Positions 41,931-51,932 of a stretch of 64,000 nucleotides of DNA are shown in pieces. This DNA comes from Io17-Chloro-G2 sp034420695 (lineage in GTDB: Bacteria; Chloroflexota; Dehalococcoidia; Lucifugimonadales; UBA3495). The stretch spans positions 31,629 to 95,628 of the forward strand of contig DAOULB010000058.1 of assembly GCA_034420695.1 (NCBI GenBank), read 5' to 3'. Position numbers and translations under genes: made by a program. The notes under the pieces are model-generated. The model saw nothing but the letters and a program-made list of their open reading frames with translations. It was not told the origin of the DNA and searched no databases. Position 1 is the first letter of the stretch; each line of letters opens with the position of its first letter.

Positions 41931-43349
41931 CTAGTCGTAGGGAGAGAAGTCCGGGGGGCGGAGCACTACCCTGTCTATGTAGACTCCGGGGGTGACTATC
42001 GCCTCCGGCCCCAGTTGACCCGGTTCCACTATTTCGTCAACCTCCACCACCGTTACTCTCGCCGAGGTAGCCATGATGGGGTTGAAGTTGCGCGATGTGC
42101 CCTTGTACACCACGTTGCCCAGCGTGTCGGCCTTATGCCCCCGGATGAGGCAGTAGTCGGCCCGGAGACCCTCTTCCAGAACGTACTGCCTGCCGTCGAT
42201 CTCCCGGGTCTCCTTGCCCTCGGCCAGCAGCGTCCCGGCGGCGGTGGGTGTAAAGAAGGCGGCCACGCCGGCCCCTCCGGCCCGGATGCGTTCGGCCAGG
42301 GTGCCCTGGGGCGCCACCTCCAAGCCTACCTCGCCCTGCTGAAAGGCCATCTCGAAGGACGTGGGGCGGGACGCCGATGGGGACACCGGGTAGGATGCGA
42401 TGGCCTTGCTGACTTGGTGGTTGTCAATCAGGATGCTGTGGTCGATGGCCCGCTTGCCCGGCGGTGTGCCGAAGCTGATTACCCGGGCCAATCCTGCGGT
42501 GTTGCTGATGATGGTCAACCCGGTTGCGCCTTGGTCCCGCAGCGCCACCATCAGGTAGTGGGGCATGCCGCCGGGGCCGGCGAACCCGTCGATGTTGACC
42601 ACCGACCCGTTGGGGATGTCGCTGACTGCCTCGAGGCCGCTGGCGTAGGTCTTGGACACCGGAGCCCAGGATGGTAGCTCCAAGTCCATCTCTCTCAGGG
42701 TCGGGGAGTACGACAAGCGCGCCCCGGTGACGGCCGCCAAGTCGTCCATCCTCCATCCGGGAGCAAGTTCCTCCACCAGCAGGCCGTCCGGGGTCGGCCG
42801 GATGACGGCGGCATCGGTCACCAGCAGGTCCAAGGGGCGGGGTCCGCTGCCTTGGACCGCTCCGGACTCAACGATCGCCGGCCCGCTCCCGGCGCCGGTG
42901 TGGGCCATCATCCCGATGAGCCGCCGGGAGCCATTGGCCAGATCGGACCCCTGGACCGTTGCCCCCAAGTCCGGGACCGCAGCGGCGGTCCAGTGACTGA
43001 ACCTCCCCGACGCGTCAACCTGCCCCGGTTGCACCACTGCGGCGGCAACCAGTCCGGCCCGCACCATTGCGGCCATTTCCACGGTGCTGAGGAAGACCCC
43101 GCCGGGCTGGACCACTGCGGGGCGTCCGTTGGAGTCGAGGGCGTATGCCTCACGGTCCGCGCTTTCCCCGGCGCCAGCCGTCCGGTAGCCCAAAACGCTG
43201 CAGTCGGACAGCAGTTGCACCGGAGAGTTCCCGGGCAGCTCCGGGGCCACCTCGCACGGCAAGCCAGGGCCGACGGCTATAACGTCTCCGGAACTGAATT
43301 CCCGGGCAACCCGCCGTGCCTGGGCCTGAATGTTCAATCTATCGGGCAA
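41931..43349 (-). CDS. CoA-transferase family I, fused B-A domains, catalytic Glu replaced
   Basis: 472 residues. Residues 1-225 align with subunit B (compare VAREFSSGDVIAVGPGLPCE and TVEMAAMVRAGLVAAAVVQPGQV with the gene at 40647), and 230-472 with subunit A (IPNGSVVNIDGFAGPGGMPHYLM, EVAPQGTLAERIRAGGAGVAAFFTPTAAGT in two blocks, TVVEVDEIVEPGQLGPEAIVTPG). The B-before-A order is reversed relative to succinyl-CoA:3-oxoacid transferase. In the B half the catalytic turn SESGVLN reads SDCSVLG: the nucleophilic Glu is Asp, followed by Cys. Classical transferase activity is doubtful. Confidence 0.82.
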   Translation of the reverse strand: MPDRLNIQAQARRVAREFSSGDVIAVGPGLPCEVAPELPGNSPVQLLSDCSVLGYRTAGAGESADREAYALDSNGRPAVVQPGGVFLSTVEMAAMVRAGLVAAAVVQPGQVDASGRFSHWTAAAVPDLGATVQGSDLANGSRRLIGMMAHTGAGSGPAIVESGAVQGSGPRPLDLLVTDAAVIRPTPDGLLVEELAPGWRMDDLAAVTGARLSYSPTLREMDLELPSWAPVSKTYASGLEAVSDIPNGSVVNIDGFAGPGGMPHYLMVALRDQGATGLTIISNTAGLARVISFGTPPGKRAIDHSILIDNHQVSKAIASYPVSPSASRPTSFEMAFQQGEVGLEVAPQGTLAERIRAGGAGVAAFFTPTAAGTLLAEGKETREIDGRQYVLEEGLRADYCLIRGHKADTLGNVVYKGTSRNFNPIMATSARVTVVEVDEIVEPGQLGPEAIVTPGVYIDRVVLRPPDFSPYD

Positions 43350-43403
43350 GAACTAAAAGCTGCCTTCGAACCGTCAACGGCTTTTCTCTGAACGCATTCG
43401 GCG

Positions 43404-44072
43404 TCATACCGAAGCCACCAAGCGGTTCACGTAAATCCCCGGCGTTATCACCAGTTCCGGGTCCAAGTCCCCCGGCTCCACTATCCGGTCCGCCTCCACC
43501 ACCGTCACTGCTCCCGCCATCGCCATCACCGGGTTCCAGTTTCGCTGGCCCCCCTTGTAAACCAAGTTTCCCAAGGCGTCCGCTGCCTCCGCCTTGAGCA
43601 AAGCGAAGTCGGCCTTCAGCGGAGGAAGAAAGTCGTGCTCCACGCCGGAAATAGTCCTCGATTCTCCGCTGCCGCCCGGGACGGCGCCGGCCGGAACAAA
43701 AACACCCCCCAGCCCGGCTCCCCCTGCCCGCAGCCGCTCCGCCAAGACTCCCTGGGGGACCACTTCTATTTCCAGCGACCCGTTTCTCCACGCCGTCTCG
43801 GCGGCGCTGGGCTGGCCGCCAGTTGCCTGGTTGCCGGACCCCTGATTATTGGACCCCTGGCCGCTCGCTCCCTGGCCGGGGAGAAAGGGCATGGGGGCCA
43901 CCATTTTCCGGACCAAGCCGGAGGCGACTAGACGGTCAATTCCCACCACGTCCGGGTTTTCGACCGGGGGCGGCCAAGCGCCCTGGCAGATGAAGGTCAG
44001 GTTGCCGGTTCCAAGGGAAAGCAGCGCCCGCAGCAGGCCCTCCGGTACGCCGGAGCCGGCGAATCCTCCCAC
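43404..44072 (-). CDS. CoA-transferase subunit A-like protein, N-terminally incomplete
   Basis: 222 residues from GTG 44072. The frame with family sequence continues upstream for 33 codons to a stop at 44172-44174: KLFPTPEAALQDLQDGATIL is the normal A-subunit start, but no ATG, GTG or TTG lies there; an ATC has GAGGTG eight bases before it. The core has GLVRKMVAPMPFL, VPQGVLAERLRAGGAGLGGVF and VTVVEADRIVEPGDLDPELVIT. A Gly/Gln/Asn/Ser-rich insert (QGSNNQGSGNQATGG) replaces a conserved loop. It lies 54 bases upstream of the B-A fusion on the same strand. It is either decaying or started at a rare codon. Confidence 0.6.
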   Translation of the reverse strand: MGGFAGSGVPEGLLRALLSLGTGNLTFICQGAWPPPVENPDVVGIDRLVASGLVRKMVAPMPFLPGQGASGQGSNNQGSGNQATGGQPSAAETAWRNGSLEIEVVPQGVLAERLRAGGAGLGGVFVPAGAVPGGSGESRTISGVEHDFLPPLKADFALLKAEAADALGNLVYKGGQRNWNPVMAMAGAVTVVEADRIVEPGDLDPELVITPGIYVNRLVASV

Positions 44073-44193
44073 CAGTATGGTGGCCCCGTCCTGCAGGTCT
44101 TGGAGGGCAGCTTCCGGGGTGGGAAACAGCTTGCCTTGGAAGTTGCTGCTGATGGCTCTTGCACCTCGGCGCTATGGTCGCGATGGTGGGGAA

Positions 44194-44241
44194 AGAATTG
44201 GCCGCCCCGTTTCCTGTTCCTTGGAAAGTGGTGGGGCGGCC
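44194..44241 (-). terminator. intrinsic terminator after groL
   Basis: GGCCGCCCC (44200-44208) pairs perfectly with GGGGCGGCC (44233-44241), with an inner TTTCC/GGAAA pairing in the loop. On the minus strand AATTCTTT follows. It sits about 32 bases after the groL stop. Confidence 0.8.
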
Positions 44242-44272
44242 TTGTGGTTCCTGGTTCGAAAGGGACTTCAGG

Positions 44273-45898
<1,626 letters not shown>

Positions 45899-46062
45899 CC
45901 CGTTCCTCCTTGGTCTAGTTCTGGTGTTCTTGTTGCCGGGTTCTTCCTGGTATTAGTTCAAATTGCCGGTAGTTCTAATGGATAGTGTTTCAAATGCTCT
46001 TGGTAACGCCGGATATGGATGTGCAGCCGCACCGGCTGCGCGGCCCCTGGGAAATCTTGTGC

Positions 46063-46353
46063 CTAGGAAATCTTGGCCAGGATATCGCTCTCCCTCAAAA
46101 TGAGGTATTCGTCGTCGCCGTCCTTGTATTCGGTGCCGGCGAACTTTGAGTATATCACCCGGTCCCCGGAAGCCAGTTCCATGGGAATCCTGCTGCCGTC
46201 GTCTGCCACGCGCCCTGGCCCGACTGCAACTACCTTGCCTTCCTGGGGCTTTTCCTTGGCTGTATCCGGCAGAAAAATTCCACCCTTGGTCTGCTGCTCG
46301 AGTTCTATGGGTTGCACGATTACTCGCTCGCCCAGCGGGACGAAGTTCACCAC
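46063..46353 (-). CDS. groS: 10-kDa co-chaperonin GroES
   Basis: 96 residues with a GTG start and AGGAGG 8 bases upstream. The co-chaperonin cap of GroEL. FVPLGERVIVQPIELEQQTKG (mobile loop follows as GIFLPDTAKEKPQEGKVVAVG), GDRVIYSKFAGTEYK and YLILRESDILAKI are the typical strands. No CIRCE element was found upstream; a small inverted repeat near 46393 could be regulatory. Confidence 0.97.
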   Translation of the reverse strand: MVNFVPLGERVIVQPIELEQQTKGGIFLPDTAKEKPQEGKVVAVGPGRVADDGSRIPMELASGDRVIYSKFAGTEYKDGDDEYLILRESDILAKIS

Positions 46354-46392
46354 CGTAGCCTCCTGAAAGTTTGAGTTGAAATTACCCTTTTC

Positions 46393-46411
46393 AGGGCTTA
46401 AATCCAGCCCT
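46393..46411. repeat. small inverted repeat upstream of groS
   Basis: AGGGCT-N7-AGCCCT, followed on the plus strand by a T run. It lies 40 bases before groS on the opposite strand side. Possible operator or a plus-strand terminator; weak evidence. Confidence 0.25.
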
Positions 46412-46454
46412 TTTTTGGCCGTAGTAATTACAGGGAAAGGGCAGGTACGAAATC

Positions 46455-47369
46455 ATGTTATTAGAGGGCCTACACCTTGTCAAGAGAAGCGGCGCGCCCT
46501 ACCATTTGGCCGGCACCCAATGCCAAATGGTTCCCCGGGACCAGTGCCCGGGGACTCTGGGGGAGGCGAAAATCCCTTTCCAGTTCCTGACATTCGAACA
46601 TTCGCCACCGGTGGCCAGGGTCACCCTGGACAGGCCATTGGACAATAACCGCATCAATGCGGCAATGGCCGAAGAAATCCGCCAAGCGTGCGCGGCCATT
46701 GGGGAAGACGATTCCTTGGGCGTGATGGTCCTCACCGGCTCCGGAGACTGCTTCTCGGTGGGCCGGTCAGCTCCTGGCCCCAGCCAAGACACAGAAACCG
46801 CTGCATCCGTCGGCATAGATGCCGCCGCCGTGTGGATGGACCGCCGCCGGGTAGCCGATGCGGTTGCAGCGCTGCCCATGCCGGTGCTGGTGGCTTTGAA
46901 TGGCGACGCCTTGGACCACGGCCTTGAGCTGGCCTTGGCCGGCGACCTTAGAATCGCCTCCGAAAGCGCCCGTTTCGGGCTCACCCAAGTCCCCGGCGGA
47001 ACCATGCCCTGGGACGGGGGCACCCAGCGCCTGCCCCGGCTGGTGGGGCCGGCCTGGGCCCGGGACCTGGTGCTGACCGGCCGCACCATCGACGCCGCCC
47101 AAGCCTTGGCCATTGGGCTGGTGAACCGGGTGGAACCCGCGGAGAGGCTGGCGGCAGCCATTGAAGAGACCGTACAGAGCATCCTTGCGGGAGGGCCCAT
47201 CGCCGCCCGGTATGCCAAGGAGGCGGTCAAGAAGGGCGCGGACTTATCCCTGCCCCAAGGCCTTGGCCTCGAGGCCGACCTGAACGTTATACTGCAAAGC
47301 ACCCAAGACCGGGCCGAGGGCATCCGGTCCTTCATCCAGAGACGCCCTCCCAAGTACACCGGGTCCTGA
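46455..47369 (+). CDS. enoyl-CoA hydratase/isomerase family protein
   Basis: 304 residues from ATG 46455. The crotonase core is complete: VARVTLDRPLDNNRINAAMA, GVMVLTGSGDCFSVGR, the oxyanion-hole region ALNGDALDHGLELALAGDLR and RFGLTQVPGGTMPWDGGTQRLPRLVG. The two usual catalytic Glu positions carry other residues, so the substrate is uncertain. The first 39 residues (to 46571) do not look like crotonase. The best ribosome-binding site, GGGGGAGG (46559-46566), stands 5 bases before an in-frame ATC (46572) where family sequence begins, so initiation at ATC is possible. Confidence 0.82.
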   Translation: MLLEGLHLVKRSGAPYHLAGTQCQMVPRDQCPGTLGEAKIPFQFLTFEHSPPVARVTLDRPLDNNRINAAMAEEIRQACAAIGEDDSLGVMVLTGSGDCFSVGRSAPGPSQDTETAASVGIDAAAVWMDRRRVADAVAALPMPVLVALNGDALDHGLELALAGDLRIASESARFGLTQVPGGTMPWDGGTQRLPRLVGPAWARDLVLTGRTIDAAQALAIGLVNRVEPAERLAAAIEETVQSILAGGPIAARYAKEAVKKGADLSLPQGLGLEADLNVILQSTQDRAEGIRSFIQRRPPKYTGS

Positions 47370-47422
47370 AAGACCGGCCCCCGAATCTCATCAAGCCCGA
47401 ATCTCATCAAGAAGGTGCTCCA

Positions 47423-47965
47423 TTGACGGTAAAGCTGGACTTGCACACCCATGTATGGGAGGCCTTTAACTTTCAGCCTCCTTCCCTGGAAATAGCAGAG
47501 AAAGTCTTGGCCCAGATCAAGTCCCGGGGGATTGACGGCATTGCCATCACCGACCACCACAACAAGGAGTGGTCCTTCCGGTTCCGCGATTTGGTGGAGG
47601 AGCACTTTCCCGGAGAAGCCATCATCATTCCCGGATGGGAGATCGAAGTCCGGCCCCCCCAGAGCCCCTTTGACGAGTACCAAGTAGCTGAGCTTTTCCT
47701 GCCCAACGGCGGCGTCTTCCGCACCTACTGCCACCCCGGTTACTACACCCCCAACATTCTGATTGAGGAAGGCGTCCACGGCATCGAGATCGACAATTAC
47801 ATTCACAACTGGCACATCCGCAAGCCCCACGTCCAGGACGTGGCCGACGCCCACGGACTGCTGACCTTCGAAGTCAGCGACGCCCACAACCTGGAAAACA
47901 TCGGCCTGCGTTACACCGAGGTCGAGTTGGAGGACCTCTACCGCTTGGCTTCCCCGTCAAGCTGA
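47423..47965 (+). CDS. PHP domain metal-dependent hydrolase
   Basis: 180 residues with a TTG start (AGAAGG 7 bases upstream). The four PHP motifs are in place: LDLHTHVWEA (H-x-H), GIAITDHHNKEW (D-H-H), a Glu in IPGWEIEV and the final VSDAHNLENIG (D-x-H). It is a three-metal phosphoesterase-like fold. Members of this size act on small phosphoesters or nucleotides; the exact substrate is unknown. It is about 55 bases after the crotonase gene. Confidence 0.87.
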   Translation: MTVKLDLHTHVWEAFNFQPPSLEIAEKVLAQIKSRGIDGIAITDHHNKEWSFRFRDLVEEHFPGEAIIIPGWEIEVRPPQSPFDEYQVAELFLPNGGVFRTYCHPGYYTPNILIEEGVHGIEIDNYIHNWHIRKPHVQDVADAHGLLTFEVSDAHNLENIGLRYTEVELEDLYRLASPSS

Positions 47966-48049
47966 CCCCGGCTGCTTCCCGTGTCTGCCGGGCCCCAAGG
48001 CGATGAAAGTCCCATGCTGCTAATGCCCCTGCGCTGCTAAAATAGCGCC

Positions 48050-48811
48050 ATGGCCCAATTCGAGACCCTGACCTTCGACAAATTCGGCCCGCTGGCCCAC
48101 GTCAGTCTCAACCGGCCTGACGTGCTCAATGCCTACAACGTACAGATGCGGGACGACTTCTACGAAGCCCTGTCTGCGGTGGATGACGACCCCGACGTGG
48201 GCGCCCTCGTGGTGACCGGGGAGGGCCGGGCGTTTTGCGCCGGGGCGGACCTCACCGAGTTCGGCACTGCTCCCTCCCAAGTTATTGCCCGCAGCGTTCG
48301 CTGGCAGCGGGACGTTTGGGGCCGGCTCTTAGGGTTGAAGCAGCCCGTGGTCTGCGCCGTTCACGGCTTCTGCATCGGCTCCGGACTGGAAATCGCCCTT
48401 TTCTGCGACCTGCGGCTGGCGGCGAGGGACACCGTCTTCGCCATGCCTGAAGTACAATTGGGCATGATTCCCGCCGCCGGCGGCACCCAGACCCTTTCCC
48501 GCACCGCCGGAGAGTCCCAGGCCTTGGACTTGCTGCTGACCGGCCGCAGGTTCACCGCCGGAGAAGCCCTTTCCCTGGGCTTGGTCACGCGCCTGGTTGA
48601 TGCTGCCGACCTGCGGGCCGCCGCCCTGGAACTGGGCCGGCAACTTGCCGGGGGCGGCCGCGCTGCCCAAGCCTCGGCCCAGGCTTCGGCAAAGGCAGCC
48701 ATCGGGGAAGGACTGGACCGTACCTTGGAGGACGGCCTGGAATTGGAACGCCGGCTGTCAGCCCGGTTGCTGGCTGGGGCAGCATTCGACCGGACGGCGT
48801 CCGGTTACTAG
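48050..48811 (+). CDS. enoyl-CoA hydratase/isomerase family protein
   Basis: 253 residues, a full-length crotonase. FGPLAHVSLNRPDVLNAYN, VGALVVTGEGRAFCAGADLTE, VVCAVHGFCIGSGLEIALFCD, then EVQLGMIPAAGGTQTLSRTA form the CoA-binding and oxyanion-hole blocks. The residue usually Glu in 'AG.T..l.R' context is kept (PAAGGTQTL). It hydrates trans-2-enoyl-CoA or acts on related thioesters. It precedes an acyl-CoA ligase on the same strand, suggesting degradation of an organic acid. Confidence 0.9.
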   Translation: MAQFETLTFDKFGPLAHVSLNRPDVLNAYNVQMRDDFYEALSAVDDDPDVGALVVTGEGRAFCAGADLTEFGTAPSQVIARSVRWQRDVWGRLLGLKQPVVCAVHGFCIGSGLEIALFCDLRLAARDTVFAMPEVQLGMIPAAGGTQTLSRTAGESQALDLLLTGRRFTAGEALSLGLVTRLVDAADLRAAALELGRQLAGGGRAAQASAQASAKAAIGEGLDRTLEDGLELERRLSARLLAGAAFDRTASGY

Positions 48812-48894
48812 GCGGGGTTCAACTGCTAAGCGGCGTTTAACTACTAGGCGGCGTCCAACTCGTCCAACTAATGGTGTTCAGCTAGGAGAAGACA

Positions 48895-50478
48895 ATGCGC
48901 ACCTCGGAGTTTCTGACCATAGCCGCAGCCATCGTGCCCGACCGGGCCGCCGTCATCTTCGACGACCGGACCGTGTCCTTCGAGGAGTTGCAGCTTCGGG
49001 TCAACCGCTTGGCCAACGCCTTGGCGGAGAAGGGTGTGGGAGCTGGCGACCGGGTGGCTGTCATGCAGGTCAACGGCCTGCACGGCATTGAGCTCTACTT
49101 CGCCGCTGCCCAACTGGACGCCATATATGTCCCAATCAATTTCCGCGCCAAGACGGAAGAGCTGGAACTGATGCTGGATATCTCCCAGCCGACCCTGCTG
49201 TTCCTGGGAGAGAGGTACCTGTCCCTGGTTCCCCGGGAGGGTGAAAATGCCCTTCCTTCAGACCGTCTGGTGGTGCTGGACGGCGCCGCGCCGCAAGGTA
49301 TGCAGACCTACGAGTCCCTGGTTTCGGGGGTGGAGCCTGATGAGCTTCACTTTCCCGATGCGGAAGACGACGACACCACCGTCATCATGTTCACCGCCGG
49401 CACCACCGGGGTGCCCAAGGGTGTCATGCTCACCCACGACAGTTTTGCCTCCTTCCTGCTGTCCACGGTGAATCCTGCGGACCCCGATGAGGAGGAGACC
49501 AACCTGCTTACCGTGCCCCTGTACCACATCGCCGGCCTGCAGGCGGCCTTGGCGGCGGTTTACGGCGGGCGCACCTTGGTGGTGATGCGGCAGTTCGAGC
49601 CGGTGGAGTGGCTGACCCTGGCCCAGGAGCACCGGGTCAACCGGGCCATGCTGGTCCCCACCATGCTCAAGCACCTCATGGACCACCCCCGGTTCCACGA
49701 CTTCGACCTGTCCTCCCTGGGCGTGATGACCTACGGCGCCGCTCCCATGCCCCTCGAAGTAATCCGTCAAGCCATTGATGAGTTCCCCGGCTGCCGCTTC
49801 ATCAACGCCTTCGGCCAGACCGAGACCGCATCGACCATCACCATGCTTCCCCCCGACGACCACGTGCTGGAAGGCGCGCCGGAGGAAATCGAGAAGAAGC
49901 TCCGCCGCCTCACCTCCATTGGGATACCCTTGGAGGACGTCGAGGTCCGGATAGTCGACGAGGAAGGCCAGCCGGTGGCCTCGGGAGAAGTGGGAGAGAT
50001 CGTCGCCAGGGGCGCCCGGATGATGCGGGGCTACTGGCAGCAGGAAGCCGACACCAGCCAGACCATGCGGTCCGGCTGGGTCTATACCGGCGACTTGGCC
50101 TATCAAGACGAGGACTCCTACATCTACTTGGCGGGCCGGGCCAAGGACTTCATCAAGCGGGGCGGGGAAATGATCTCCCCCGAAGAGGTCGAGCAGGTGC
50201 TGATGTCCCATCCCTTGGTGGACGACGCCGCGGTCATCGGCGTTGCCGACGTGGAGTGGGGTGAAGAAGTGCGGGCGGTGGTGGTGCGGCGCGCCGGAGA
50301 CGCGGGAGAAGAGGTTACCGAAGAGCAGTTGACCGGCTACTGCCGGGAGCGCTTGGCCGGATTCAAGCGTCCCAGGTCCGTGGTGTTCATTGACGAGTTG
50401 CCCCGCAACGTGATGGGAAAAGTGCTCAAGCGGGACCTGCGGGAACAGTTCGGCTATCCCGTAGAGACCGGAAACTGA
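48895..50478 (+). CDS. acyl-CoA ligase (AMP-binding, fatty/aromatic acid type)
   Basis: 527 residues of the ANL superfamily. The P-loop-like motif is MFTAGTTGVPKGVMLTHDSF, followed by NAFGQTETASTI, the ATP-binding YTGDLAYQDEDSYIYLAGRA and the C-terminal hinge KDFIKRGGEMISPEEVEQVL, ending LPRNVMGKVLKRDLREQ (catalytic Lys). It activates a carboxylic acid as adenylate and then as CoA thioester. AGGAGA precedes the ATG. Substrate unknown; the neighbouring crotonases fit beta-oxidation of an unusual acid. Confidence 0.93.
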   Translation: MRTSEFLTIAAAIVPDRAAVIFDDRTVSFEELQLRVNRLANALAEKGVGAGDRVAVMQVNGLHGIELYFAAAQLDAIYVPINFRAKTEELELMLDISQPTLLFLGERYLSLVPREGENALPSDRLVVLDGAAPQGMQTYESLVSGVEPDELHFPDAEDDDTTVIMFTAGTTGVPKGVMLTHDSFASFLLSTVNPADPDEEETNLLTVPLYHIAGLQAALAAVYGGRTLVVMRQFEPVEWLTLAQEHRVNRAMLVPTMLKHLMDHPRFHDFDLSSLGVMTYGAAPMPLEVIRQAIDEFPGCRFINAFGQTETASTITMLPPDDHVLEGAPEEIEKKLRRLTSIGIPLEDVEVRIVDEEGQPVASGEVGEIVARGARMMRGYWQQEADTSQTMRSGWVYTGDLAYQDEDSYIYLAGRAKDFIKRGGEMISPEEVEQVLMSHPLVDDAAVIGVADVEWGEEVRAVVVRRAGDAGEEVTEEQLTGYCRERLAGFKRPRSVVFIDELPRNVMGKVLKRDLREQFGYPVETGN

Positions 50479-50662
50479 CCCGGCTCCCTCCAGCAAGCGG
50501 GCAGCCTGTTCAGTATCTTGGGTAACCACGTTGCGCCTGACCATTCCGATGCGTTCGCCCCTCCAAGTGTGAACGTGGCGGCAACTGAAGCCCGGTGCGA
50601 CTCAAGCCTGGTGAATGAAGCAAAGTGACTGAAGCATAGACCATAGCCGGAGTTTCGAGACT

Positions 50663-51598
50663 ATGAAAATTGCCGTGATGGGAGCCGGCGGCGTCGGCGG
50701 CTACTTCGGTGGTCTGCTGGCCCGGAGCGGCCATGAAGTCACCTTCATTGCCAGGGGCGCCCACTTGGCCGCTATTCAACAGAACGGGCTAAGGGTGGAG
50801 TCTCAACTTGACGGAGACTTCACGGCCCCGGGCAAGGCCACTGACGACACGGCTGAAGCCGGCGTTCAGGACCTGGTGCTCTTCACGGTGAAGATGTACC
50901 ACAACCAGTCAGCCGTCGCCGCCTTGGCGCCCCTGGTGGGGCCTGGGACGGTCGTGCTGACCCTGCAGAACGGTATCGACAATGGGGAGCAGTTGGCTGC
51001 GGCCCTGGGCCGGGAACCGGTCATGATCGGCTCGGCATACATGGAGGGCCGCATCAGGGAGCCCGGCGTGGTAACCCAAGGCGGGCCTGGAATGGCTGTG
51101 TTCGGAGAATTGACCCCCGGGATCACAGGCAGAGGCCGTAACCTCTTGAAAGTCTTCCTCGACGCCGGCTGGAGGGTGGAACTGGCAGAGAACATGCCGG
51201 GTATGCTCTGGAAGAAATTCGCCTACATCGCCGGGTCAGCCGGGGTGAACGCCGCCACCGGGTCCGACTACGGGGAAATGCGCTCCGTGCCCGAGACCAG
51301 GGAGTTGATCGAAGGGGCCATTGAAGAGTGCTTAGCAGTTGGAAGGGCCTTGGGAGCGCCGTTAATGGAAGACTCCCTGGAGTGGGCCATGACGTCCCTG
51401 GACAATTTCCCCGCCACCGGGCGGGCCTCCCTGGCCAAGGACTTCCAGGACGGAAACCCGGTGGAGTTGGAGGGGCTGACCGGGGCGGTGGTGCGCTTGG
51501 GCCGGCAGGCCGGGGTGCCCACCCCGTTGAACCGGGCAATCTACGCCATCCTGAAGCCCTGGGAACTGAGGCTCCGCCAGGGTGGAGGGAGTCCATGA
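50663..51598 (+). CDS. panE: 2-dehydropantoate 2-reductase family protein
   Basis: 311 residues. NADP loop KIAVMGAGGVGGYFGGLLAR, then VLTLQNGIDNGEQLAAALG, the catalytic lysine in LWKKFAYIAGSAGVNAATGS and a conserved EGLTGAVVRLGRQAGVPTPL near the end. The ketopantoate reductase family also includes paralogues with other 2-oxoacid substrates, so the pantothenate role is likely rather than proven. No other pantothenate gene is in the window. Confidence 0.87.
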   Translation: MKIAVMGAGGVGGYFGGLLARSGHEVTFIARGAHLAAIQQNGLRVESQLDGDFTAPGKATDDTAEAGVQDLVLFTVKMYHNQSAVAALAPLVGPGTVVLTLQNGIDNGEQLAAALGREPVMIGSAYMEGRIREPGVVTQGGPGMAVFGELTPGITGRGRNLLKVFLDAGWRVELAENMPGMLWKKFAYIAGSAGVNAATGSDYGEMRSVPETRELIEGAIEECLAVGRALGAPLMEDSLEWAMTSLDNFPATGRASLAKDFQDGNPVELEGLTGAVVRLGRQAGVPTPLNRAIYAILKPWELRLRQGGGSP

Positions 51599-51712
51599 CG
51601 CCGGAACCGCACCGAAGCTGACGTTGACCCTGACGGCTGAACGTACCCTTATTCGCTGAAAACCGCTGAAGGCAACTGTAACGACGGTAGCAACAAGAAG
51701 GTAGCAACAAGT

Positions 51713-51874
51713 ATGGTCAGACCCAACTGGTATGCAGCCCATCCCAAGGCATGTACCTGCGCCCTCTGCGACGAGAAGCGCCACATCGTTCAGGACTCCG
51801 ACCACAAGATAGGCCGCAACGAGAAGTGCCCTTGCGGCAGCGGCAGGAAATACAAACGCTGCCACGGCAAGTGA
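51713..51874 (+). CDS. SEC-C motif mini-protein
   Basis: 53 residues. The C-terminal half is a SEC-C zinc-binding motif: KIGRNEKCPCGSGRKYKRCH, with C-x-C and CH ligands. The N-terminal half has another possible zinc set, KACTCALC. It is found alone here, whereas SEC-C is usually appended to SecA or to uncharacterised proteins. Too short for most gene finders. It lies between panE and an LLM gene on the same strand and may be co-transcribed. Confidence 0.75.
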   Translation: MVRPNWYAAHPKACTCALCDEKRHIVQDSDHKIGRNEKCPCGSGRKYKRCHGK

Positions 51875-51932
51875 CCCTTCCCCCCGTGCCTAAAAGAGCG
51901 CTTTATGTAAAGTCTGAACAAGGAGTCCAGCC

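Noticed and set aside
46354..46460. CIRCE (HrcA) operator before groS
   Set aside because: TTAGCACTC-N9-GAGTGCTAA is not present. Only a 6-base inverted repeat was found.
49258..50544. 428-codon minus-strand frame opposite the acyl-CoA ligase
   Set aside because: Mirror of the ligase; rich in His, Gly and Gln, with no recognised domain.
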